Assembly: GCA_013397115.1 (NCBI GenBank)
Contig: VWZW01006285.1
Span: 237,567-301,566 of the forward strand
Origin: Edolisoma coerulescens
Taxonomy: Eukaryota; Chordata; Aves; Passeriformes; Campephagidae
Length of the DNA: 64,000 bases
Direction: 5' to 3'
The translations under genes and the position numbers were made by a program. Below the pieces are notes generated by a model. That model did no database searches, was not told where the DNA came from, and saw only the letters and a list, made by a program, of their open reading frames with translations. This document shows, piece by piece, positions 1 to 11,800 of the stretch (position 1 is its first letter; each line of letters starts with the position of its first letter).

Positions 1-3000
1 GTAAACCTTTGAAAGGCAGATTTGCATGTACAACGTGTTGCACTAATTCCAGCAGAGCGGGGGGAAATCGTCACTGCGCTCTTGGAGTCACATTGCCAAG
101 TTTGGGATGAAAGAGTCGCTGACTCGGGGGAGAAAAGTCTCCCTGTGCTCCCCAAACCCTTCCTGGAGCACCAAACCCTTGCAGACGGCACAAAGCTGGC
201 CTGGAAAAGCTGCCAGAACTCCGGATTTGGGGGCTCACTCCTGACTGATCCCAATAAAACCCCAGTAAAATCCCTGGGAACGCTCACGGGGCATCAATGA
301 CCAGGGGTGCTTGGGGTGGGATTTGGGGCTGCACGAAACATTCCAGAGCTCCAGGAGCTCCCTGGCTGCCAGGTGCAGTTTGGGGTTCATTAATGAGAGC
401 CTGCAAAGCTTCAGGATGAAAGAAATCACAGAGGAACGAATCCCCTCAGCAGTGCAGGACCTGGAGGGGAGAACTTTGTGGGGGATTGAAGCTTTCCCAT
501 CCCCAAATCTCAGCTCCCAGGAGGTGCAGCCAGGCCCAGCCCCTGCAGACGTCCCTGGATGCATCCGTGGGAGGGGGAATTTCGTGTTTACGAGCCTGCT
601 CATCCCTCTGCCCTCCTAGGAATGATCAAAACCCCGACATCAGGCTCAAAACACAACCTGGTGGCTGAAACGCACCCTCCAAGGGATCTCCCTCGCAGCT
701 CCGACTTCTCCTCCCCGTTATAAATTAGCCAAGTTATTTACATCTCTCCCCCGCGCTTCACTTAATGATAGCCAAACAAAAAGGCCCTGCAAGCTGCTTT
801 TCCTAATGTTTGATTTTCCTTGGATAATTGTGCCCTCAAGGCTGGTTCTCCACGCTCGGGCTGCAGCCCTTGGTGAGTGCAGGAAGGGCAGGAGGGGAGA
901 AAATCTCCGGTTCTCGATGCTGGGCTTTGATTCCTGAAAATCAGCTCTGTGGAGCTGCTTCCCGTGGTTTTTCATCAGGTGGCACCTGGGAACAGGCAGG
1001 AAAACTCCCCAAATTTGGGGATTCTCTGGTATTTCAAGATCAAAAATGAAAACTGGGCGCCAATCTCCTTTTCCTTCCCTTTTCCCCCAGTTTCTCAGGG
1101 GCAAAAATAATTCCTGCTGAGTCACCACGGTGCTTCCATCCTCCCATCAGTTTCCCAGTGTTTGTGTTTACCAGGAAATCAGAAGCCAGCACCAAGGAGT
1201 GTCATAAAATTAAGTGGGAAATCATTGTAGGGCGAGCAATATTTTAAAAATCTCGTTGCACTTTTCCTTTCCTCCGGATGAGCGATTTAAGGGACAGCAA
1301 CGAAATTCCAGGAAACGCATCCCGGGTGAGATCCCGACATCTGAGGGGGATTTTTGTAAAGGAGGCCAGGCAGAGGTGGAAACCACTGATGTTCCCATAA
1401 GAAAAAAAAAAGGGAAAATCTCCACAGAGGCTCTGGGAGGAGAATTTGTCACTGAGTGTAAATAGAGGAGCCCAGGGGGGTGGGCTGTGATGCATCAGGG
1501 CAGGGGTTTGGTTCGTGGTAATTTAAATTTTGCTCAGGTGGCCGAGTTCCCCCCCAGCCATCAGCACCTGGAGAATGAGGGGGGTTTGCCCCGTTTTTCT
1601 CTCTGTGTTTTCTCCCCACAAATTTGTGGAAATGAGCAGTTAAGAGGTTGGGAAAAAAGCCAAAATCCAATGTCAGCAGGATGGGAGGGGGAGCTGGGGA
1701 GCCTCAAGAATTCCTGATTCCATTTAAAGTGTGCTCACCACAGGCACTTACAGGATAAATCCCCATTTCCTGCTACTTTTGATCCAGGGAGTGCTGTGTA
1801 TTAATTTGTTTAATTTAAAAAAGCTTTCATTAATAGGGAGGACAGACCCCAAGAGCACCGAAATGGGGACCAACATTCCCTGAATCCCGAATATCCCACA
1901 GGCAGGGATGGACTGTGGCAGGTGCCCACACCCTTCAGTCACTGACAGGGTTGAATGTGGCACCACAAATGTAGAAAATCAAATATTTTGCTGATGGAAA
2001 TTGCTTTGTTTTCCTTGCCACTGTTTCCCCGGAAGGGGACACGCAGTGGTGACAAAAACTGACATGGCAAAAGCTCCTTATGTGAGGGATTAGGAGTTAA
2101 ATCTGCTTTGTTCTGATTTCCTCCTCTCCCATTTCGACACGAGGAGCAAATGAAGCTGATTTCCATCCTGCCCAAAGCCACCTTTTATTTTTTTTTTTGC
2201 ATTAAAAGCAGAAATGAGATTTTGCCTCCCTGAGCCCCTCGGTGGCGCAGAGTTCCCGAGGAGGGATTTCGGTGGCGAGCCAGGTGAACGTTGCTGCAGT
2301 TTCCTCTCTGCCCCCTCCCGACTGACTGGGGCCACAGAAAAGTTCATTTACGGGGATCGATATCACTTTGCCTCCCGCCTGCACGGAAAAACACCTCCTG
2401 CAGTCGATAGCAATTACAGAGACAGCCAGGGACAGAAACATCGATGGAGGTGGAGGCAGAGATTTCCACCTGCTCGCTGGACGCGCCCGGAGACGGCTGC
2501 TTGTGGTGAAATGTTGCGTTTGGGGATGTTCTCTGGGGAGGGAATCCCAGTTCCAGAGGTGCCGGGGACAGCAGCAGGGGTGGGGCTGCAGTTTGGGAAA
2601 ATTCGGGGACACCTCTGGGACCACACCAAGCTCTGGGGCAGGGGATTACTCCAGATAGCGCAGGAATAATCTCATTTTTGTAACAACCAGGGGAGGGAGT
2701 GCTGTGGATAATTCATGCAGGGATGGATAAATCTGTGGTTAAATCTGGGGTTAAATCTGTGGTTAAATCTGGGGTTAAATCTGGGGTTTAATGGGCCCTG
2801 CACACTTTAAACGGGAAGGAGAGGTCCCAGCTGAGCACGAGCTGCTCTTGTTCACAAAGGTCCTGTCAGGAATCCAGCTCAGCTCATCCTGAGAGGCTCA
2901 GGGCTCTGGACACAATCCCGAAATTCCCAGGCACTTTAAAAAGCTCTCCCTGAAGTTCTCGACAGCTTCCTCAGGAAGCGGCGCCGCCGGGATCCACGGA

Positions 3001-3442
3001 CTCGGCCACCAACGCCGCTCTCCTTCCCAGCACTTCCCTGGGATTATCCTGGCACTCACTGGTGTGACACCCGGGATTTATCACAGAGTCAGCTCCTCGT
3101 GCCATCAGCCAGGCAGGGAATCTCAGAATCCCCCCCTTCAGCCCTGCCTCTCACCCTGGGCGAGGCTCGGAGGTGCCGTGCAACATCACAGAGGTTGGCC
3201 AGGCCTGGAAAAAGGAGGAAAAATCTTCCCTTCTGGTCACTTTTGGTGGAATTTCAGTCCCTTCCTGTTCCCCTGGAGCTGCTGTCACCTGTCAGGGTCA
3301 GAACTGGGAATGGCTCCAGTTTGCCCAGTTGAAAACTGGTCGGGTTCTGCTGTTTAATGGTGCACAAACCCTCCCCCTCCGCCAGTTAAACAACAAAATC
3401 CCCGGGAAGGATGGGTTTAAGTGGAAGGGAACCGAGGGTTAT
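1..3442. other. Noncoding stretch, nothing recognised apart from the 12-bp repeat
   Basis: Mixed GC-rich sequence with scattered short chance frames on both strands. I see no exon with convincing splice sites, no RNA gene and no transposon beyond the repeat at 2.7 kb. A poly-T run lies at about 2188-2199. Confidence 0.5.
2721..2792 (+). repeat. 12-bp tandem repeat
   Basis: The unit GGTTAAATCTGK recurs six times at 12-bp spacing from 2729, alternating between GT and GG at its end. It is a short minisatellite in otherwise featureless DNA. Confidence 0.9.
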
Positions 3443-3616
3443 ATCCCAGAATCCCAGAATCCCAGAATCCCAGAATCAATCACAGAATCACCAGGTTGGA
3501 AGAGACCTTCAAGATCATTGAGTCCAACCCACGCCCCAACACCTCACCTAAATTAAACCACAGCACTGAGCACCTTTTAAACACGTCCAGGATGGGGATT
3601 CCCCCACCTCCCCGGG
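3443..3616 (-). mobile_element. CR1 LINE fragment, 3' end, inverted, 5'-truncated
   Basis: The left edge is four tandem ATCCCAGA-type units, the complement of the CR1 3'-terminal microsatellite. Next comes a block containing GGTTGGAAGAGACCTTCAAG and GAGTCCAACCC, the hallmark of the avian CR1 3' untranslated region read on the opposite strand. Similarity runs through AACACGTCCAGGATGGGGAT and the run CCCCCACCTCCCCGGG, then stops abruptly, which is the usual 5' truncation. It has no coding capacity. The close resemblance to songbird CR1 tails suggests a relatively young copy. Confidence 0.88.
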
Positions 3617-4078
3617 TCATACATTCATTATCCTCTCCCTGGCTGTCTCTGTGAGGATGACAAGTCTTTAATTTGGGGATGCAGTGCCTCTGACGAGGGG
3701 ATCTCGGGGCCCTTCCCCTCCCGGAGCAGAACCGCGGCGAGGAATCGCCAAGGCCGGGGCTCGCTTGGGCGCTTCCGCCTCGCTGCCCGAGCTGCTGCTG
3801 GAGAGGTGTTGGACTGGGAGCTCCTCCGGAGCCAGGCCCAGAGGAAAGCCAAAGCACAGGGGTTGGATTCAAACCTTTGGATGAGCTGAGATAACATGAA
3901 GGCACACCAAAGTCAAACAGAAATACAGATTTTTAACTTTGAGTAGAAATATCTGCCGAGTGCTTTAAACATTGAAAAGCTGCAGGAAAAGAGACCTTAA
4001 ACACAGTTCTTAGTGCAGCAGTGTTACCCTTTCACAGAATTTCTTCAGACAAAACATGGATGGAACTGTGCTGTTCAC

Positions 4079-4463
4079 NNNNNNNNNNNNNNNNNNNNNN
4101 NNNNNNNNNNNNNNNNNNNNNNNNNNNNNNNNNNNNNNNNNNNNNNNNNNNNNNNNNNNNNNNNNNNNNNNNNNNNNNNNNNNNNNNNNNNNNNNNNNNN
4201 NNNNNNNNNNNNNNNNNNNNNNNNNNNNNNNNNNNNNNNNNNNNNNNNNNNNNNNNNNNNNNNNNNNNNNNNNNNNNNNNNNNNNNNNNNNNNNNNNNNN
4301 NNNNNNNNNNNNNNNNNNNNNNNNNNNNNNNNNNNNNNNNNNNNNNNNNNNNNNNNNNNNNNNNNNNNNNNNNNNNNNNNNNNNNNNNNNNNNNNNNNNN
4401 NNNNNNNNNNNNNNNNNNNNNNNNNNNNNNNNNNNNNNNNNNNNNNNNNNNNNNNNNNNNNNN
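4079..4463. other. Assembly gap (385 N)
   Basis: The run of N is flanked on the right by A-rich simple repeat. Any open frame bridging it is meaningless. Confidence 1.
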
Positions 4464-4545
4464 ATTATGAAAATAATAATAATTAAAATAATGAAGAAAA
4501 AAAATAATAAAATAAAATAAAAAATAATAATGGTAATAAAATAGA
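4464..4545 (+). repeat. A-rich AAT/AAAT simple repeat at a gap edge
   Basis: The tract consists of AATAAT, AAAATAAA and related units immediately right of the 385-base gap. The repeat probably caused the gap. Confidence 0.85.
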
Positions 4546-4844
4546 GGTTCTGGAATATCCCAGGGCTGTTGCTGGAGGTCTGAGGCCCCTGGACCTGCCC
4601 AGGTGAGCTCTGCCCCACAGCACCGTCCCCTCTCCCCTCTCACACCCAAACCAAAGCCCAGCTTTGTTCTCCTGCTGCACAAAAGCTGCTTTAAAGCAGA
4701 ACCCGGGTGTTTTCTGCTGTCAGCCAGAGCCTCTGCCCATGTTTTATTCATGTGTCACTCTCCTGTTCATTTGCTAAGGGTTTACAAATGCTTCATCAAT
4801 TATTCACAGGCCTGATACCTGCTCAGGGCTTGTTGTTGTTGTGT

Positions 4845-4910
4845 CTCTTTTCTTTTTTTTTTCTTTTTTTTTTTGTTATGAAGAGGAGTTGGGGGGGTGG
4901 GGGTGGAGGA
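4845..4910 (+). repeat. Pyrimidine run followed by a G-run
   Basis: TCTTTT and T-runs span about 35 bases. About 15 bases later come GGGGGGG, T, GGGGG, T and GGAGG. The G-runs could form a quadruplex on the plus strand. Confidence 0.75.
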
Positions 4911-6024
4911 GAACTCCACAAACGTAAGAAAACAAATTAAAATAGGAATTCAATAATTTACAGCCACTTACTGCGTTATTCCCAGCGAGTTAATTTTTAA
5001 AGGAAAGCAGCTGCAGCGGGGATAATTGAATTAAGGGTTTGCAGTCGCTCCTGTGATCCCAGCAAAGAGGGAACAGGCACAGAAGTGTGTGAGGAGAAAT
5101 CCAGGAGTGTGTTTAACCCCGTGCCACAGGCTGGTGTGGAATCCAGGCCCAAGGGATGAGGATCCCATCGTTCCAGGAATCAAAGTGCGGAAGGAGGGGT
5201 GTCCTGGCCTCTGGACTGGAACAAATCCCAGCCTGGAGAAGGAGAAGGGTCCAAGGCCACACTTCCCTTCCCTCGGAGGTTCCTGCTCCGCTTTCCCCCC
5301 GGTGCAGCTCCAGAAGAGGCGAAATCCAGGCTGGAGCAAATCCTGAGGGATCTACCAGAGCCTCCTCCCACCGATCCCCCAGAGAGGGGAACGAGTCCTT
5401 TCCTCTGCTTTCCATTTTCCTGGAAGGCAGCGAAATAACAAACATTTGCCTTTTTCATTTCCATCAGCGGCGTGTTGAGATGTTTCTGAACTCCCTGGGA
5501 GCGGAGCAGAGCTTCTTCCCTCTCCAAAAGAACCAACTCGGACAGAAACGTTGCAGAATTGACCGAAAATTTGGGCAAATGCCCTCAAAGTTGGTTGTGC
5601 AGCTTTTTCCCTTCAGAAAGTGCCCGGGAAATCTGCAGCTCCTGCCTGGCTGCCCAGATCAATAGCTGGGATTGCTTCCTACAAAGCCCTTTGAAGCTCT
5701 GAGTGATCCCGGGAAGAGCAGGATCGATGCTCTGATCCTGGAAAACAAAAGTGAGGGAGGAGCCGGGCAGGGCAGCGAGGCAGGGGTGGAAAATACACCA
5801 TTGGCTGGTCAATAAATTTCATTTATTTACATTTATTATTATTAAATAAATAGTTTATTATCAAATCCTCCCGGTTTTAAAAGTTACCAGTGGGATTTCC
5901 AAGGGGAAAATGGAGATGGGGATGGTGGGACAGGCTGTGCCAGGCACCAGCTGGGATGTTCTGAGGGTCCCTCTCCCCTTCACCCCAACCATTCTGCCAG
6001 GGCCAGCTCCTCCTCCAGGGTCCT

Positions 6025-6465
6025 GCCAGAGCTGTGCTGGGAGCTCCCACCCTTATGGGACAGCCCTGGGGCAGAAATCCCGATTTTATTTGGATTTTCC
6101 CCCTCAGAGTTCAGTGGGTGCTGTGCCCATGGGACGTGGTGGGAACAGCAGCCCTGGGATGTTCAGAGCTGCCCATCCTGACAAAGAAAAACCCCCAAAA
6201 GTGCAAAATTGGTCATGCTGGAAGGTCCTGGCTGGTCCCAGTGCTGGGAGTGCCCTGGGGCAGAAATCCTGACCTTTTGGGTTTTTTTTCCCTCAGAGTT
6301 CAGTGGGTGCTGTGCCCATGGGACGTGGTGGGACCAGCAGTCCTGGGATGTCCAGAGCTGCCCATCCTGGCAAAGAACGACCCCAAACCCTGCGGGACCA
6401 GGGGTTCTGGGGCTGTGCTGGAAAGTCCTGGCTGGTCCCAGTGCTGGGAGAGCCCTGCTGGGCTC
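6025..6465 (+). repeat. Tandem duplication of about 189 bp, two copies plus a partial third
   Basis: The block CCCTGGGGCAGAAATCC at 6064 recurs at 6253, and AGAGTTCAGTGGGTGCTGTG at 6106 recurs at 6295, both 189 bp apart. The segment GTCCTGGCTGGTCCCAGTGC ends copies one and two and appears again near 6425-6455, opening a truncated third copy. The copies differ by scattered substitutions. The overlapping frames on both strands are a consequence of the repeat. Confidence 0.85.
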
Positions 6466-6774
6466 TGAGCCCGGAGGGATTTCCCTTCCCCCTGGAATAC
6501 CCAGCTCCGTGCCCCTGTGGGGCTCTGTGGGGTGGCCCACAGGCTGCAAACCCCCCTTTTTGGGGGTACCCAGACCCCAGAGCTCTCCTGGAAGCTCTGC
6601 TGGCATTAATTGGTTTCCATGGTGGTAATTTGTGAGCTGGGTGAGCTGCAGCAGCCAATTAGCAGAAGTTCATTAGCACAGTGCCACCCCCACGCCTTCC
6701 CTGTCACCCAGGACGCCCCTCACCCCCCTCCAGCTGATCCCCTTTGTCAGCTCCGGGCTCAAAGCAAAGCCAAC

Positions 6775-7110
6775 ATTATTTTTGTTATTCTCAGATGCTT
6801 TATTGCTTTTTCTTACCGTGCCTGTCTCCTGCTTTTAAAATCTGAATTTTTCATTTTAACTAGAATCGCGGTTTATGATGTATTTATATACTTTTAAACT
6901 AACTTTTATACTTACAGGCAGCCAATTACTGCACCAGAGGAGCCCAGAGTTAATATTTTTGGGTTTGAAGCCTCGCTTTATTTGAGACTATATAAATAAG
7001 GTTCTCATGAAGTATTTATACAGCCTAAGCCAGCCCTGGGAAGAAAACAAAAGCAATGAGTAAATAATGAGGAATCAAATTTGTGCTTTTTCATTTTCAA
7101 AACTGTGTGA
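6775..7110. other. AT-rich island, candidate conserved noncoding element
   Basis: The base composition shifts sharply to AT-rich, complex (non-simple) sequence with TTTAAACTAAC, CAGCCAATTACTGC and GTTAATATTTTTGGG. Such islands in GC-rich bird DNA often correspond to deeply conserved regulatory elements. No ORF of note is present. The call rests on composition only. Confidence 0.35.
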
Positions 7111-7329
7111 ATTTTTAACTTTTTTAAGGGAATGCAAAGCTTTGTTCCCCCTGGTGCCGCTCTGGGGTTTTCACTCCACTGCCAGCCCTGCACTCCTGAG
7201 TTTTTTGTGCCAGATTTTGCCACGATTATTCTCTTTTTGCCCTCAAGTTGCAGAGTGCCCAACACCTCCAGCTCTTTTGAGCTTTTCCAGAATGAGACTT
7301 GAAATAAACCAAACTCACCGATGTCAACA

Positions 7330-7480
7330 ACTGCCACTCTGCACCAGGTAATTATGTCTCCTCGAGATAATCTCATTTGCATCTGCATTTAGAACTCCAC
7401 GAGTGTTCTTGGAGACTTTAATTAAAAATTAGGCTTTCGTTTCCACGATTTCATCCCTTCCTGCTACTCCCACTGTTTTT
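7330..7480. promoter_or_regulatory. Candidate regulatory element with an octamer motif
   Basis: The octamer ATTTGCAT (7375-7382, complement of ATGCAAAT, a POU-domain binding site) sits among homeodomain-type TAATTA cores and other AT-rich, non-repetitive sequence. Confidence 0.3.
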
Positions 7481-8009
7481 TAATTTTTATTTCAGTGGCC
7501 CTTTCTCCACAGAGGGGTTTTTGATGACCCTTCAACGTCTTCTAAAGACATTTCTCCTGCAGGCACCGAGTGTGATTTGATTTAGCTCCCGCCCCCCCTC
7601 CATTCCCTGTTTCTGGGTGTAGCAATAAGCCATGATTCAGCACATTGCCATCTCCTAAAAATCAGATTTCAGCAGCTCTGATCGCTGCTCGTTGTGCTGA
7701 GATCAATACCTGGGAGCACCCTTCACCCCTGGAGCGAGGAGTGACCCCCACGTCCTCCAGGAGCAGCTGGGAATTCAATGCAGCTCCCGGGGTGAGGGGC
7801 CGTTCATGCCTTGAATAGAAAAGGGGTTTTTGGGTTTTTTTAAGGTTTTCTACCTCACTTTACACAAATTGGTTTTGTGAAAATGCTCTGAGTCCTTCAG
7901 AGTTTGTGCTTTTGTCGCTGGTGGTGGAGGTGTGGGGAGAGCTGGGGAGAATCTCCCCCAGCGATGCTTCCCTGGGGGCTGCACCCACATCCCCGATCCC
8001 AGCATCGAT

Positions 8010-8335
8010 CCCAAATCTCACCTGGGAAGCTGCTCCCCCACCTTGGCCTGTCTTGGGAATGTCCAGAGGGAATAATTCCAAATCTCACCTCAAAGCTGCT
8101 CCCCCATCCTCTCCTGGTTGTTCCACTTGGGAATTTCCAGAGGGAATTGTCCTGAACCAGTGTGCTTGAGATTGCTCAAAAAGTCTCAAATTAATCCCGA
8201 ATCTCACCTGGGAAGCTGCTCCCCCACCTTATTCTTGTACAACATGGGAATGTCCAGAGGGAATTAATGCCAAATCTCACCTGGAAAGCTGCTCCCCCCA
8301 TCCTATCCTGGCTTGTTCGACATGGGAATGTCCAG
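8010..8335 (+). repeat. Degenerate ~70-bp tandem repeat, four copies with a spacer
   Basis: Copies are marked by AATCTCACCTGGGAAGCTGC and GGGAATGTCCAGAGGGAATT. The AATCTCACCT box lies at 8014, 8081, 8200 and 8273. Copies one-two and three-four are 67-73 bp apart, with about 50 bp of unrelated sequence between the pairs. A poly-T run at about 8358-8390 follows. Confidence 0.8.
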
Positions 8336-8544
8336 AGAAATCAATCTCTCCTGTCCTCTTTTTTTTTTTTTTTCTTTTTTTTTTATTAAACCATCGTTGC
8401 TTTTTGTTGTGAGGCCAGGATTGATCCCCGGCGAGCAGGAGAGGATGGGGGGAAGGGGGGCCATGAATAGAGGGAATCACAGCAGAGGGGTTGGTGTTCA
8501 ACAGGCTGGGTTAGAGCAGCAAAGGACAAACCCCCGGGGCCACA

Positions 8545-8815
8545 GGGGGAGATTTCCTCACCCAGAGGGGACATTCAGGTGTCCCAGGGGAGATTTCCTC
8601 ACCCAGAGGGGACATTCAGGTGTCCCTGGGGAGTTTTCCTCACCCAGAGGGGACATTCAGGTGTCCCTGGGGAGTTTTCCTCACCCAGAGGGGACATTCA
8701 GGTGTCCCAGGGGGAATTTCCTCACCCAGAGGGGACATTCAGGTGTCCCAGGGGAGATTTCCTCACCCAGAGGGGACATTCAGGTGTCCCAGGGGGGATT
8801 TCCTCACCCAGAGGG
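8545..8815 (+). repeat. 41-bp minisatellite, about seven copies
   Basis: The unit contains TTTCCTCACCCAGAGGGGAC followed by ATTCAGGTGTCCCAGGGGAGA. Copies begin at 8551, 8592, 8633, 8674, 8715, 8756 and 8797, exactly 41 bp apart with very few substitutions. The period is not a multiple of three, so the long frames read through it are not a protein signal. Confidence 0.95.
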
Positions 8816-11800
8816 GCCCACAAGGCCTTTCCAGCAGGGTTTGGCCACAGAATCTGCACCAGGGGCCCCTAAACAACCAACAAAAATTCTCTGGGTATTC
8901 GAGAATATTCTGGATAACACCCCCCGCTCGGGAACGCTGCTGCCAGGGTGCTGAACTGGCCTCTTCCCGAATACACGGAGGGTAAATGAGGATTTAACCC
9001 CTTGGCTTGGCTGCCCTGAGGTTTTTCCCAGCCATTCCGAGGTGTTCCACGTCCCTCTGGCACCCAGCACTTGGCTGGGGTTTGGTTTTTTCTTCTCCTG
9101 AAGTGAGAGAAATTACAGAGGCGTAAAGAGCCACGGTTCAACTGCTCCTCAGATACTCCAGTTCCTGCAGAACTGCTGCAGCTCAGGACTCCACGCCAAT
9201 TAAAAATAAGTGAATTACAAAGAAACAATCAGCTGCGAGAACACGGAGTAATTGGGCTGGAAGGGGGAAAAATAATAAAGTGGATTCATATTTTGAGCCG
9301 TCCTCGCGATAAATAAAAAGGAGAGGTGCTTCGCAGCCTCTCCAGCCCTGCTTTATGCAGAGTGATGCTCGAGGCAGGGTGATTCATGTGCTCAAAGAGA
9401 GGATTTGAGCAGATAATAGTTTGCCAATTCCCCGAGCTGCTTGCAGGACACAGAAGGTTGTCCAATTAATCCCTCTTGTTTGGATTAATCACTCCAGGCT
9501 GCTCTGTGGAAGAGGCAGCGGCCAAACAAGAACAGAGGAAATGTCTCTTAGAAGGGATTTCACTCAGGAAAGAACTTTGGGCTGAATCAGTGCCCTGAAT
9601 TCATTCAATTATAATCTCAATTAAGTCAAAATCCCTCTCCTGTTCACGTCCAATCTCTATCAGGTATCGATTAAAATAAATCGTGCACAAAAAAGCCGAT
9701 GCACCTGGCGGGATCCAGGAATCATCCCGTGTTTCAGGGAGGTTCTGTGCACAGCTTGTCCTGTTTGTTCCTCCCTCTGCCCCTTCCCCAGAACTCCTTT
9801 CCCAGCTCCTTTCACACCTCGGGCAGAGCAGAGAAGGAAACAAAAGCTGATCTGTCCGTGATGATCCTGAGAGCTCCGCTCTCCTTCATTAATGCACGGA
9901 AAGGATTCAGATGGCCCCAAAACCAGCGTGGAATGAGACACAAAATAAGACCAGAGAGCAGAGGGTTTGTACAAAGGTGTGATTGCCGTCATTTGGGGCA
10001 TTTTGGGGCACATTTAGCAGGAATTCATGAGGAGGGGAAGTGATCAGCAGCCACTTAAATGTGCCTGTAATTGATTAAGAGAAATAAGAATGGAAGTTCG
10101 GTCCCCAGAGGGAAAGGCTGGTGTGGGGCCAGGGTCAGTTATCCCTCTTTTCTAGGTTTGAAATCGGGATTTTTAAAGGGATTTCTAAGCAGGGAGATGA
10201 AGTTCAGCGAGCCCTGCGTGGAAATGAAGGCGCTGCAAACCTGAGCTCGAGGGCATTGCCTTGGGACACACCGAAGAAGAGACTCTGGAGAAGAGCTTTA
10301 ATGGATTTTGAGTGCCTTTGGCCACATCCTCATCCCTCAGTTCTGCCCTTCCTTCCCCGGGATGGGCAGGGATTCGTCTCCCTTTATTTGCAGCGTGATG
10401 GGGAGAGGGATGAGGAGAGGGGAGAGGGATGAGGAAAGGGATGAGGAGAAGGATGAGGACAGGGATGAGGAGAAGGATGAGGACAGGGATGAGGAAAGGG
10501 ATGAGGAGAGGAAGGAAGCCCTGGCTGGGAGGAGTTGTCTCTGTACTGACAGAGCTCACAGTGGTAAAACCGAGGTGTGAGTCCCACACTGAACGGAATT
10601 CCCGGGACCTCGGCCGCCGTTTCCCGTCTCCCTGAGGGGGAGATGCGCTGGAGTTCCTCCCTGTGCTGGCTTTGGTGGGGAGCAGAAAACCTGCAAGTGC
10701 TCCCATGAGGTAAATGCAGCCCCACCCTCACATCTGTGTGCACAGCCCAGGTTAAACCCGCTCTGAATCCCCAAATAAAGAGCCAATAAACCCAGCAGGC
10801 CGGAATATTCCACATCCCTCCAATTATAATCAGGTCTGGAAGAGAGGCTTGGAGGTAACGAATTACCTGCCCAATCTTTAACCCCAATTACCGGCTGCTT
10901 GTGCTCATCCATAATTGTCTTTCTTGAGGACTCTTTCTTGCTGGGGAGGTGCGTGATGGATTAAAGCGGCGGCTGCCTGTGGACAGCTCCGAGCTGATGC
11001 ATTGTTTGCAGGTCCCACTTTCCCAAGCCACAGGTATTAACAATCCCTTCCGACACCTCCTCAGCCCCTGAGCTCCTCCTCCTCCCTGGGTGCAGCCCAG
11101 GGAGAACAAAAACCCCCCCTGAGCTGGAACTCTCCAACGCAAATTCTTGTTAAAAGACTCAGGAGAGGGAATGATTGTGACAACCACGAGTTGTTATTTA
11201 TTACTCTGGCTGAGCCACACTAAATTGCTTTTGAGTGGTAGCCTGAATTCTGAATTGGCTGCAGTGTCACCCAAGCTGGGATATTTTGAACTCCCGGGTT
11301 ATGAACTCTCAATAAGTTTGCTTGAAGTGATATGTTCTTATTTCCTCTGGAGCTCGTGGATGTGGTCAGCCACGGTTTGCACAGATTTCTGTGGAGCCAT
11401 CAGGATGAGAAGCACATTCCTCAATGAAAACGAATTGGGATGGATATTCTGTGCCCGTGGGACAGCACGAAGTGACATTTGGGGCTGGGGGGACAGGAAG
11501 GAGATGGGGAAAGGGGGGAGGTTCAGCCTGGAGGGACCCCTCAGCTTTGTCCCCCTGGGAAATCCGTGTGAGAGGGGACTCGGGACAGCCTGAGCAGAGA
11601 CTTCACCTGTGTGACCCCTCTCGTGGAGCGCTGGTGGCTGCACTGGAGCTGCCCTGTGGGGCTGTGCCTCCAGCTCCAGGGGAGCAGAGCTGGAGTGGCC
11701 GGGCTGGGCTCCAGCCCAGGCTCAGAGGCGCTGCTGTGATCCACGGCCCGTGCAGGCAGCAGCTGGAGCTGGCACAGAACGAGCTCAGCCCACGCACAGG

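Noticed and set aside
8579..8872. Apparent repeat protein (SSPRGDIQVSQG-like)
   Set aside because: The 41-bp minisatellite period is not a multiple of three and all frames appear equally repetitive.
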